Below are positions 20,636 to 30,691 of a DNA stretch of 64,000 nt, piece after piece. The notes below the pieces were generated by a model. That model made no database searches. It saw only the letters and a list, made by a program, of their open reading frames with translations, and was not told where the DNA came from. Made by a program: the position numbers and the translations under genes. The number at the start of each line of letters is the position of its first letter. The first letter of the stretch is position 1. Source of the stretch: Ricinus communis (taxonomy: Eukaryota > Streptophyta > Magnoliopsida > Malpighiales > Euphorbiaceae); assembly GCF_019578655.1 (NCBI RefSeq), contig NC_063256.1, forward strand, positions 36,529,553 through 36,593,552, given 5' to 3'.

Positions 20636-22429
20636 TTACAGAGGGAGTTCACCACTGTCTGCAATTGTAACCTTGCTCTTCGGTGTGCCACTCTGCCTGC
20701 CTTCAGCTTCAATCTTATAAACTACATCCATTCCAGAAAGTACCTTTCCGAATACGACATGCCTGCCATCCAACCTGTATATAATTGGACATTTAGTTAG
20801 GCAACAACTTAAAAATGAAAAGGGTATTGAATGAAGCACCATCTTGCATCAATTATCATGAACATGAATTTGTAATTACCAGCTAGTTGTCACTGTTGTG
20901 ATGAAAAATTGTGAACCATTTGTGTCTGGACCGGCATTTGCCATTGATAAAAACCCTGTCAACAGACAATTAGAACTTTATTCAGCCGACAGTTTGGAAC
21001 CTCACTATCTCAATATTTAATGTTTTCAGGAGACCCCCTGGTCTCATAAAGTAAGAAGATGCCAATTTTACCTGGTCCAGTATGCTTCAGCTTGAAATTC
21101 TCATCAGCAAACTTCTCTCCATAAATTGATTCTCCACCTCTTCCGTCACCAAGTGTAAAGTCACCACCTTGGATCATAAAGCTGGGTATAATCCTGTGGA
21201 ATGCGCTCCCCTTATAATGAAGTGGTTTTCCACTCTTTCCAACTCCTTTTTCCCCTGAAATAGAGAATAGTGTCGTGATATTAAACAAGCTTTAGAAAAT
21301 TATTGGCAATGGGACCTGGAGAGAGTATAAAGGAGTCATTCTATGAGAAGTTGAACACATTTTATGCATATTGCCTTTGATTTCTTCAAACAATATAACC
21401 ACATAAAGCCTCACTCTAGTTGCTCTCTCAATTTCATTATAAGAACATTACAGCTTACTGGATGCATTTTCTAATCACATATTCCTGAAAATGCAATTAC
21501 TTAGAGCACAAAGGCAATCTGATATAGACGTGAACTAAATACTCATGTGTAATCGTAAGTAAAAGGTACTGGGTCTCGCAGCTTACCGGTGCAGAGTGCA
21601 CGGAAATTCTCTGCAAACAGAAAAAGAAATGACATATTATTCTCATTACAAACATAATAAATCAAGTAGCAAAACAACATGTCTTATCCACCACATATAT
21701 TATTCATACCTGCTGTTTTAGGAACAGCCTTCCCAAAAAGACCCATGACAACACGACCTGAATAACAATAGCTTCGACAACAAATCAGTAAAATGAAAAA
21801 ATCTGAGATGGCCTCAAGTCTCTATAAATGAACACAGAATTTAGATTAAGAGGAAAAAATTGAAGCAGATTTGAAAAACCCTATGTGATAACTGGATTAC
21901 TCTGAAATAACAGAGAGATCAACTTATTTCTTAAAAGCATAACCAGTGGGGAGTGGAAAAGGAACATCCACGTCCAAGAAAGCAAATGTTTTTAACAAAA
22001 AACAGCAAAGGTAATTTCTCACCGATAATAAAATCAGAACATAATGAGAGTAAAATTGAAAAAAGCTGATGGGGCAAATAACATAAGAATTAAGAAACGC
22101 ACATACCAGCAGGTTTTCCAGCAATCTCAACATCAAAGTAAACTTTATGGGTTATCTCTTTTAAATCTTCCTTTGGGTTCTTGGCCTATGAGTGAAAAAA
22201 CAAGAAAAAGAGATTGCAGAAGTATAAACAAGCTGAAATCAATTATTCAATCTCAAAAATAAAAGACTGAAGCTGATAGATCAGGCTCAGTATTCAATAT
22301 GTAACTAAGAAGTTAGATCTGCGAATGGATCAAATAGTAAGAAGAAGAATTCAACTGAAATACCTGGATCAGAGTTAGGGTTCCAAAGAGGACAAGCAAA
22401 GAAAGAGTAAGCAACCTGGAGCTCGCCAT
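20636..22429 (-). CDS. CYP20-1: Secretory-pathway cyclophilin (peptidyl-prolyl cis-trans isomerase, CYP20-1 type)
   Basis: Seven exons on the minus strand, in coding order: 22364-22429, 22107-22185, 21710-21757, 21587-21610, 21072-21254, 20880-20955, 20636-20774. All introns are GT-AG and in phase, giving 204 aa, the usual length for CYP20-1. A hydrophobic signal peptide (about residues 1-22) precedes a full cyclophilin domain with [31 protein letters not shown] and [20 protein letters not shown]. The catalytic Arg, the Phe and Gln of the active site, and the Trp of the TTSW segment are all present. It catalyses proline isomerisation and should act in the ER or secretory path. Exon 4 is only 24 nt. 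It shares its upstream region with the divergent RING-finger gene. Confidence 0.95.
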
Positions 22430-22931
22430 TTTCGCAGTCACTTCTGTTGGGCTTTGGGTATCGAGTGAGAGTGATGAGACTATATAGCGGGATTAGTATC
22501 CAATGAGAATGTGACACGTTGATAATTGTGATATTTTAGCTCAACCTCATTGGTCTGATAAACGTGGAATGGAGGTGCCTGACTGAAGCCTGCAATTGCT
22601 CAGAGTGACTAACTGGGCCATTCTTTGGGCTTCCTCATTTGGTTAAAGTATAATAACACAATCAGTTTCTTTGTTTAAAACTTCATAAATATTCTCTTTG
22701 TTTTTCCCCCAAAAAAAATAAAGACTAAATATTACATGTCACTAATTGATTGGTGTAGAAGCTGACAAGTTAACAAACTAACTGTCATGAAGGCAGTGAA
22801 TGAACTACCATTCCGGAGGAGAAACAGAAAGACCGCTTGGTGAGAGACAGTTAATTGCTATCTCACTGTTTCTTCTTTCTCAAAATGCTGCTGTTCAATT
22901 CTGCAATTCCTTCACCTTCTTTAGACAGTTA
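22430..22931. promoter_or_regulatory. Shared intergenic promoter region of divergent genes
   Basis: Only 502 bp separate the cyclophilin ATG (minus) from the preferred RING-gene ATG (plus), or 370 bp if the plus-strand gene starts at 22800. It must contain both promoters and 5' UTRs. ACGT-containing motifs occur at about 22514 (GACACGTTG) and 22561 (AACGTGG). Bidirectional control is inference. Confidence 0.45.
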
Positions 22932-24821
22932 ATGGAAGAAGCTGACCATCCTTCTTCTTCCTCTTCAGTCCCTGTTGCTGAACCTTCTGCTTCTCAAGTA
23001 CAAGAAGAAGAAGTGAGGAATGAGCAAATTGAAAATGGGAATAATTCTCACCACCAACGCAACCATCCTTCTTATTCTTACTCTTCCGCTCTACCTTACA
23101 GAGTTAACATATCCATATCCAATATGGCGCCCACTGAGATGACAGATGATGTCTGGTCATGCCTTGTTGTTCTTGTCACTTTTTGGTTCTTTGGTATTAC
23201 ACACACTACTCTTCTCTGTGTTTTTTATTTTAAGTTATCTTTTCTTACATATTCATACAGTAGATTATGGTCTTCCTCATTTTTGCAGCCTCCATGACTC
23301 TAATTCTTGGATTCTACGGCTCTGTCAACTTGGAATTGGGTCCAAATTGCTCCTATCTTATCAAAACCAACCCTTTATTTGTGCAATCTATCAAGGTCCA
23401 CTTTCTTCTTTTCTCTTTCATTTTGTTTCTTGGGTTAATTGCTCGTGCTGCAAAATCTCATTAGGTTAATCAAACAGGTGGAGGAGGTAGATGAGCCAAA
23501 ACATGGGCCTATGCTTTATGGATTTCACAAGCCTCCACCTATGGATGTTGAAACTACCTGGACTGAAACACACAAGGCACTTGTCCCCATCGATTTTCAC
23601 AAGGCAATACTTTCCCACTCGATATCTTTGTTTTTATAATTTCTTTTCCAGTGCAATTTAAGTAGAATCAATTCTTGTATTTCTACTTGGCACTTGCTAA
23701 CTCAAAGATATATCTAACTTGTGGTAGAGTTGTAGATCCTGTGTTATAATTTGATGTTTCAATTAGATTTTACCCCACCTGCAGGAGTGGGCATACTTCC
23801 TAAATAAAGGGTCGAAAGTGGCTATCTTTTACACAATAAAATCCCCAAGTTCGTCACCTTTGTCTCTTGTAATTGCTCAAGGTGATTCTTTCTTCTCCTG
23901 CTACCCTCTCTAGCCATGGAGCATTATATCTTCCTATTCCATTCTATTCTTTTTTAGATAATACTCTTCTACTCTTAACACTACAAAACATTTTTGGTTA
24001 ATCCTGCAGGTAGAGACAGCCTTGTTGAGTGGATAGATGAGCCCTCATATCCCAATTCAACTCTGTCTTGGAATATTATCTTTGGTAAATACTATATATA
24101 AAAGGGATTGTTTGTTTCCTTCTTTGTTCTTTAGTGGTAATGGTTTAAATATCTTTTTTAATTATTAGGAAGTGGCAAAATCGAACAGGAAATTTCAGAG
24201 TCCTCTAATTATTATATAGCAGTGGGGAATTTGAACTCTGAGGATGTGGAGGTATTACTTCTTAACTTCTGACTCTATTTTCTGCTGCTATAGGAACATT
24301 TTAATTATTAGATCTTTGATGATGAATTGGGTTATTTTGAAGCTAGAAAGATTGTATGACATTATATTTTAAACAGGCAAGCTAACACCTACAGAACATG
24401 AGATGATTCATGTACAACTGTTGTGGATTGTACAGGTGGAATTGAAGTTCAGAATGAATGCTTTCATCTACAACACAACAAACGCATTCTATATGTGCTC
24501 CCTTGGTCACCGTCTTTGCAGTCTAAAGCTGTTTCTTTTAGGAACAAATGTTGCTGTCTTAACATCTCCGGTTCCTCAAGAGGTAAAACGGCTAAGAATA
24601 TATAAATTGTTTAGAAACTAATTACTTTTAATCCTTGTATATGTCCAACAAGCATGGGAAAACCCCTGTTGCATTACTCTATATGGATTATGAAGTTGTT
24701 AGTTTACATTGGTGAAGGCCAATAAGTTGCTGCTGTTTCAGGGCGATGACTGGTATGTCAAAGTGTCTTATGGACCAAGATGGATGACATACTTCATTGG
24801 TTCAGGTTATTTTATTTTTCA

Positions 24822-24856
<35 letters not shown>

Positions 24857-25474
24857 ATTACACTTATTTAAAAGAAACAAAATGCTGCTCATCTTTATAT
24901 CGATCTGCTACTGTTTTCTTTTTTTTGCATGTAGGCTTCATGACTCTTTTAATCTTGTTTACCTTGAGATACTGTAAAATGTTCCAAGCTTCCAGTGGAG
25001 ATGGAATCCAAGAGGGTGATAATTTGAGATCCGAACGAGCCCCATTGCTGTTACCGAAAGATGATGATGTCTCAAGCTGGGGTTCATCTTATGGTTCTAC
25101 CTCACAGGAAGAGCATGAGGATTTGGATGAACTGCTTGCAATGAATTCAGGAGCGGGAAAACAATTATCAGAAGGGGAAAATCTCAATCGTCTTTGTGTC
25201 ATTTGCTTTGATGCCCCAAGGGATTGCTTCTTTCTTCCATGTGGGCATTGTGCAGCCTGTTTTACCTGTGGAACAAGGTATTTTACAGTCTCTTGGTGTA
25301 AGGAATTGAGAAGTAGACATAATCCTGTATATTTCTTCCTCCTTAACTAGCTTTAAAGCATGATGAGACATCAATCCGATTCTGTTTTACTGCTGCAGGA
25401 TTGCAGAAGAGCCTGGTACTTGTCCAATATGTCGTAGGAGTATGAAGAAAGTGAGGAAGATATTTACAGTTTGA
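22932..25474 (+). CDS. Membrane-anchored C3HC4 RING-finger protein, APD type E3 ligase
   Basis: Ten exons: 22932-23193, 23289-23395, 23478-23603, 23785-23881, 24010-24084, 24169-24251, 24436-24582, 24742-24805, 24935-25277, 25399-25474. Phases agree, giving about 459 aa. Order: serine/glutamate-rich N-terminus; membrane segment around WSCLVVLVTFWFF-ASMTLILGF; a large lumenal or extracytoplasmic domain (YFLNKGSKVAIFYTIKSPSS and following); a second membrane segment (WMTYFIGSGFMTLLILFTL); an acidic linker; and a C-terminal RING with LCVICFDAPRD, LPCGHCAACFTC and CPICRR. This layout matches the plant ABERRANT POLLEN DEVELOPMENT (APD) ubiquitin ligases. Intron 3 appears to be GC-AG. An in-frame ATG at 22800 would add 44 residues; ATG 22932 (MEEADHPS) fits the family better. 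Confidence 0.88.
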
Positions 25475-26047
25475 GCATTATTTTGTAGATTGTCTTCAGA
25501 ACTTTTTTTTTTTTTTTTTTTACCCCTCTTTACACTTTAGCGTACCTGTTTTTGTAGCAAGCTAAGGTTTGATGCAGGATTGTACAGAGAGTATTTGTTA
25601 GGAAAATTATAAGGTTTGAGAAAAAAAAAAAAGGAATTTTCAATCATGTTACCAAAGATTGGACTTCTATGCATTGCCTGTTATTATTGCTAACATAATT
25701 TCTTTAATTTTGATGGGCAATAATAGGCATGAGAAATAGTAAATGTTTGAGTATATATATAGTCTTCAGAGATATTGTCGAGGATCTTTGCATAATTCAC
25801 CAAGAAAATGGAAAAGTCTACTGCAATTCTAGGTAATACTTTTATAAAAAGGGAATTATTAAAAAAAAAAAAAAAAAAAAGAAGCTTATAAAGTTTGCTT
25901 GGTTGATATCATTGGTGGGAGTGGGAGGAAGTTAATTTGAAAGAGAAGTCAAAGCATTCGCAACAAAGGGTAATCATTGAACAACAGAAAAAGAAGGGGA
26001 ACACCAGCACCAGCACCAACAAATAGGGATAGCCAAAAAGCAGGCAA
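25475..26047. other. 3' flank of the RING gene and GT90 promoter region
   Basis: Contains poly-T (25507-25521) and poly-A (25861-25880) runs. No gene seen. The first ATG after about 25915 is the uORF at 26048. Confidence 0.4.
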
Positions 26048-26136
26048 ATGGAAACCCAATAATGCCGCCGAAAGCTAAACCAATCCAACAACAACAGCAC
26101 CTTCACCTTCACCTCCACAAAATTCTCCTTCAATGA
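26048..26136 (+). other. Chain of two uORFs overlapping the GT90 start codon
   Basis: uORF1 (26048-26062) is ATG plus three codons and TAA. Its TAA overlaps the ATG of uORF2 (26062-26136, 24 codons, His- and Gln-rich) as TAATG. The TGA of uORF2 overlaps the main ATG at 26133 as ATGA. All three frames are read directly. That they lie in the mRNA is inferred from their place just before the main start. Confidence 0.5.
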
Positions 26137-28821
26137 CTGCACCACCACCGAAAGCAGCTGCTCGCGTGCCATCCTATCTCTTCCCTTGTCTCCTCGGCTT
26201 AGTTTCTCTCACCCTTCTTTTCTTCTACCAGGTAGATACATGTACATTGTCATTTACTTGCATTTCTTGATAATTGATAACAAATTTAATCCTTGAGGAA
26301 TTTTATCAAACAGGTAGATAACTTCGCTTCTCGAACTAAAACAGTCGCAGGTCACAACTTAGACCCAACCCCATGGCACATTTTCCCACCTAGAACTTTC
26401 GATGAAGAAACCCGCCAAGCTCGAGCTTACAAAATTATACAGTGTTCTTATCTCACTTGCCCATATACCAACACCACCACCACCCGACGTCGTTCCCAGT
26501 CCTCCTCTCAAGCGAACGCAAAATGCCCAGAGTTTTTCAGGTTTATTCATCACGATCTACAGCCATGGGCACGGACGGGAATAACAAAGAAGCATATAGC
26601 GGAGGCCAAGAAATTTGCGGCTTTTCGGGTTGTGATATTTGAGGGACGATTGTATTTGGATCTTTATTATGCATGCGTGCAGAGCAGGATGATGTTTACA
26701 GTATGGGGACTGTTGCAGCTGCTAAATAGGTATCCTGGAATGGTACCTGATGTTGATATTATGTTTGATTGTATGGATAGGCCTGTTATTAACAAGACTG
26801 AACATATCTCCTTCCCTTTGCCTATCTTTCGGTATTGCACCACTCAAAATCATTTTGACATTCCCTTTCCTGATTGGTCCTTCTGGGGCTGGTAAGAATA
26901 ATTCACTTTCACGTCTTTTTAAAGAAAAAAGAAAATCAATGAAGATGACAGCATTTTCACCTTAATCGAATCTCTTACAGGCCAGAGATAAATATAAGAT
27001 CTTGGAATGAGGAGTTTCGAGATATTAAAAGAGGCTCTCAATCTAAAAGTTGGTCAAAGAAATGGCCTCGTGCATATTGGAAGGGAAATCCAGACGTTCT
27101 GTCTCCCATTCGTACAGAGTTAATGCAATGCAATCACTCCAGAAAATGGGGTGCACATATTATGCGACAGGTTTAGTTTGATTTAAATCGTCAAAAAGTC
27201 ATCCTACTCTTTCTGTAAGTAATTGATATGAGAAGCTTAATTCCATAAACTATGTATTTGATGTTGTCTGTTTTTTCTGTCCCAGGATTGGGGAGAAGAA
27301 GCAAGAGCTGGTTTTGAGCGCTCCAAACTATCAAATCAGTGTAACTACAGGCGAGTATGATTCTCTGTGTAATGCGATGTACAATGTCATGGGGTTGTCC
27401 ATGATCATATTACTTAATATGTATGCATCTCCTGTGAAGGAGACATCTAGTGTTCTATTTTATGTTGGGTACTCTTGCCTACGAAGTAAGATTTTTGTTT
27501 TTGTGTATGTATTTGGTTTATATGCATCATTTCTGGTCACCAACTCTGTGTTGCAAGCACAATCCACCCTCTCATTCCTATTGATAAAGATGTATTTCTT
27601 TCAGTGATAAAAATAAGGATTTTGCACTCTTTGGAGAAGTTCCTTGTTAGTTTTTAAGAACTTGGATGTCCTTGATGGGACTCAACGATTAGTTTTTAAG
27701 AACTTGGATGTCCTTGATGGGACTCAACGATGATGCATGTTGAGACTCAGTGCCTATAAGTTTTGTATAATATGTTGAAAATTCTTTTCTTCTTTTTTTT
27801 TTTAGTGCATTAGTTTTGCGTCTAATCTTATTCCTTTTTTCTGCTTTTCACCCACATCTTGTAGGTATAAAATCTATGCTGAAGGCTTTGCCTGGTCTGT
27901 GAGCTTGAAATATATCATATCTTGTGGTTCCCTTGCGCTAATAATTTCCCCACAATATGAAGACTTTTTTAGTCGTGGCCTTGTCCCTGCATCAAACTAT
28001 TGGCCTGTCGCTTCTGATGAGTTATGCCGGTCTATAAAGTTTGCTGTTGACTGGGGTAATGCAAATCCATCCGAGGTATGTTCAACTTACTACTTGTTTT
28101 TTTACTCCTTGTCTATAGAAAACTTGATTTATGGTACAATGCCATATTTAGGGCTGATTATATTGTTGCATTTTAAGATCTGCCTCTTACCCAAATCAGC
28201 TTTCTGAGTTTATCTGGAGTAATCTACAGCAGTTATGGTGATAATGGTAATTAGTTGCTGTGTGTTGGCTTCTGTTCTGCGTTTGATGTGAACCTTTCTT
28301 TATGGATACAACTAGATCCTCAATTGACAAAGCAACAGATTGCTATTTGATACATTGCGCAAACTCTCATGATACTATTAGATTTGTTATTTGTTTATGA
28401 CAGTGGACTAGCTGCACAATATTAGCAGCAGCATCCATTCTTCTCCTACAGATTCCAAATTCTGAATGTCCTAAAATGTCACGAACAGGCAGAGTCAATT
28501 GGAAAAGCAGGACAGGACTTTATGGAAACTTTAAGTATGGAGGGAGTCTATGATTACATGTTCCACCTCATAACAGAGTACTCGAAGCTGCAGGTCTTCA
28601 AGCCTGTGCTGCCATCATCAGCACTTGAGGTGTGTGCTGATTCTCTGCTTTGTTTTGCTGACCCAAAACAGAAGCAATTCCTTGAAAGATCAGCTGCCTT
28701 CCCTTCGCCAAAGCCGGCATGCAGTCTCCAGCCTGCCGATGGCAATGCAATAAAGAGTTGGTTACAAGAGAAACAGAGAGTAATGGAGGATGTGAGAAAA
28801 ATGAAGAAGGTGAAAGTGTGA
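26133..28821 (+). CDS. GT90 / DUF821 family O-glycosyltransferase-like type II membrane protein
   Basis: Six exons: 26133-26231, 26314-26891, 26981-27170, 27286-27350, 27865-28075, 28489-28821. Phases agree, giving about 491 aa. A single N-terminal membrane anchor (YLFPCLLGLVSLTLLFFYQ) suggests a Golgi or ER type II protein. The rest is a DUF821/CAP10-like domain (GT90), related to animal Rumi/POGLUT protein O-glucosyltransferases. Visible motifs are FDCMDRPVINK, PFPDWSFWGWPE, WPRAYWKGNPDV, YRYKIYAEGFAWSVSLKYI and the C-terminal SKLQVFKP. The plant substrate is not known. Intron 4 needs a GC donor at 27351. ATG 26133 directly precedes the anchor. Confidence 0.88.
27647..27730. repeat. Tandem 42-bp duplication in a GT90 intron
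   Basis: Two adjacent identical-looking 42-bp units (27647-27688 and 27689-27730), each holding AAGAACTTGGATGTCCTTGA, within intron 4. Confidence 0.9.
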
Positions 28822-29653
28822 AGATAGTATTGGCATGGCAGGATACAAGCAGTCGAAGCACATAAAATTTTGAAGGTGTATAGTGCATTAGAAATCGAAT
28901 TATGATGACAGATGAAAGATATGCAAGTTTGATGCCCAAAAAAGTATAGATGGAATGGAAGCCAAGGCTTAGTGTCTGAATTCAGATACTGCTAGCGATT
29001 CGGTTGAACAATAAAATTATTATTATTTCTTTTTTTCCCAAAATCTCTGCAGATTCCTATGTGGAAAAGCTGATGTATCTAAATGTGCATATGGATGTAT
29101 AATACTTTATGCTCTCAGAAGAAGGTGCAAAGGCATTGGTAGATGAAATCTTTTTGTCTAGTTTAGCAATATTATTAATTTTAATAAATATATCTTAATC
29201 ATCGTACCAATACAATTTTTTCAACAAAAATCTAATTAAATCTTTATTAGATAATGGATGATAAATTTAATAATTATATAATTCATATTCAAATATAAAT
29301 CACTCATGGGAAATTAACGATCGTGGATGACAGGTAAAATTCTAAATAACGAGAAATAAGAACTTTCATTTTTGTTAGTTATATATAAATAAGGAGAAAA
29401 ATATCCGAAGTTAAAATTTTTTCTAAATTAAAAATATATATATTTATTGCTACACTAAATCTATGCAATATAATTATAAATAGTTATAAAAATAAGAATT
29501 TTTCACAATAATGAAAACTACTTTAGTGTTACATTTTGTATTTACTGTAATGAAAAACATAAAAATATAAAATACTGAACTAAGAATTTATTTATAATAT
29601 ATTTTACTGATAATAGGGGGAAAAGGAAAGTTTATTACAGTAGTAGGTTTAGG
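28822..29653. other. GT90 3' flank and AT-rich intergenic DNA before PDX1
   Basis: 3' UTR-like sequence to roughly 29150, then strongly AT-rich DNA. No gene seen. Confidence 0.45.
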
Positions 29654-29660
29654 TATATAA
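29654..29660 (+). promoter_or_regulatory. Candidate TATA box of PDX1
   Basis: TATATAA, 99 nt before the PDX1 start codon. Confidence 0.4.
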
Positions 29661-29758
29661 CACATGTGAACGAGGGGATAGGCAAAGCCAAACAGAACAA
29701 ATCCCTAGCCACTCTTCACTACCATCTCTCTCATTCATTTCTCTTTCCCTCACACACA

Positions 29759-30691
29759 ATGGCAGATACCGGAGTAGTAACCGTCTACGGCAACGGCGCT
29801 CTTTATGAAACCACAAAAAAATCACCTTTCTCTGTCAAGGTAGGCCTTGCACAGATGCTCCGAGGCGGCGTTATAATGGATGTCGTAAACGCAGAACAAG
29901 CACGTATAGCGGAAGAAGCAGGTGCCTGCGCTGTCATGGCCTTGGAACGCGTCCCCGCCGACATCCGGGCGCAAGGCGGCGTTGCTCGCATGAGCGACCC
30001 TCAATTAATTAAAGAAATCAAACAAGCAGTTACGATTCCAGTGATGGCCAAAGCACGGATTGGGCATTTCGTGGAGGCACAGATATTAGAAGCAGTCGGC
30101 ATTGATTACATCGATGAAAGCGAAGTACTGACCGTAGCGGACGAAGATAATCATATAAACAAACATAATTTCCGGATTCCATTTGTTTGCGGGTGCAGGA
30201 ACCTGGGAGAAGCCCTGCGAAGAATCCGGGAAGGAGCGGCTATGATACGAACTAAAGGAGAGGCTGGGACTGGAAATATAATAGAGGCGGTTAGGCATGT
30301 GAGGTCTGTGATGGGAGATATTAGAGTGTTGAGGAACATGGATGATGACGAGGTTTTCACTTTTGCTAAGAAGATTGCTGCTCCTTATGACCTGGTTATG
30401 CAGACCAAGCAGTTAGGAAGGCTTCCCGTCGTCCAATTTGCTGCCGGTGGAGTGGCTACTCCTGCTGATGCTGCTTTGATGATGCAGCTTGGTTGTGATG
30501 GTGTGTTTGTTGGGTCTGGGGTGTTTAAGAGTGGTGATCCTGCCAGGAGAGCTCGTGCTATTGTTCAGGCTGTTACTCATTATACTGATCCTCATGTGCT
30601 TGCCGAGGTCAGTTGCGGTTTGGGTGAAGCCATGGTTGGAATTAATCTTAATGATGTTAAGGTTGAAAGGTACGCCAATCGCTCCGAGTAA
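29759..30691 (+). CDS. PDX1: Pyridoxal 5'-phosphate synthase subunit PDX1
   Basis: An intronless frame of 310 aa, covering the full PdxS/SNZ TIM barrel. With the PDX2 glutaminase it makes pyridoxal 5'-phosphate from ribose 5-phosphate, glyceraldehyde 3-phosphate and glutamine-derived ammonia, in the cytosol. Visible family motifs: [15 protein letters not shown] (Asp41), [15 protein letters not shown] with the catalytic Lys98, [27 protein letters not shown] with the second catalytic Lys166, and the phosphate-binding [13 protein letters not shown] and [10 protein letters not shown] segments. No residue change was noticed at these sites. ATG 29759 ([14 protein letters not shown]) matches plant PDX1 starts; the frame open upstream begins only with GTG. 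Length and sequence favour the catalytic PDX1.1/PDX1.3 type over the non-catalytic PDX1.2. Confidence 0.97.
   Translation: MADTGVVTVYGNGALYETTKKSPFSVKVGLAQMLRGGVIMDVVNAEQARIAEEAGACAVMALERVPADIRAQGGVARMSDPQLIKEIKQAVTIPVMAKARIGHFVEAQILEAVGIDYIDESEVLTVADEDNHINKHNFRIPFVCGCRNLGEALRRIREGAAMIRTKGEAGTGNIIEAVRHVRSVMGDIRVLRNMDDDEVFTFAKKIAAPYDLVMQTKQLGRLPVVQFAAGGVATPADAALMMQLGCDGVFVGSGVFKSGDPARRARAIVQAVTHYTDPHVLAEVSCGLGEAMVGINLNDVKVERYANRSE

Noticed and set aside
22800..22931. N-terminal extension of the RING gene from ATG 22800
   Set aside because: In frame and possible, but the added 44 residues do not resemble the family start. ATG 22932 is preferred.
29666..29758. Extension of PDX1 upstream to 29666
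   Set aside because: That frame opens with GTG. The PDX1 family start matches ATG 29759.
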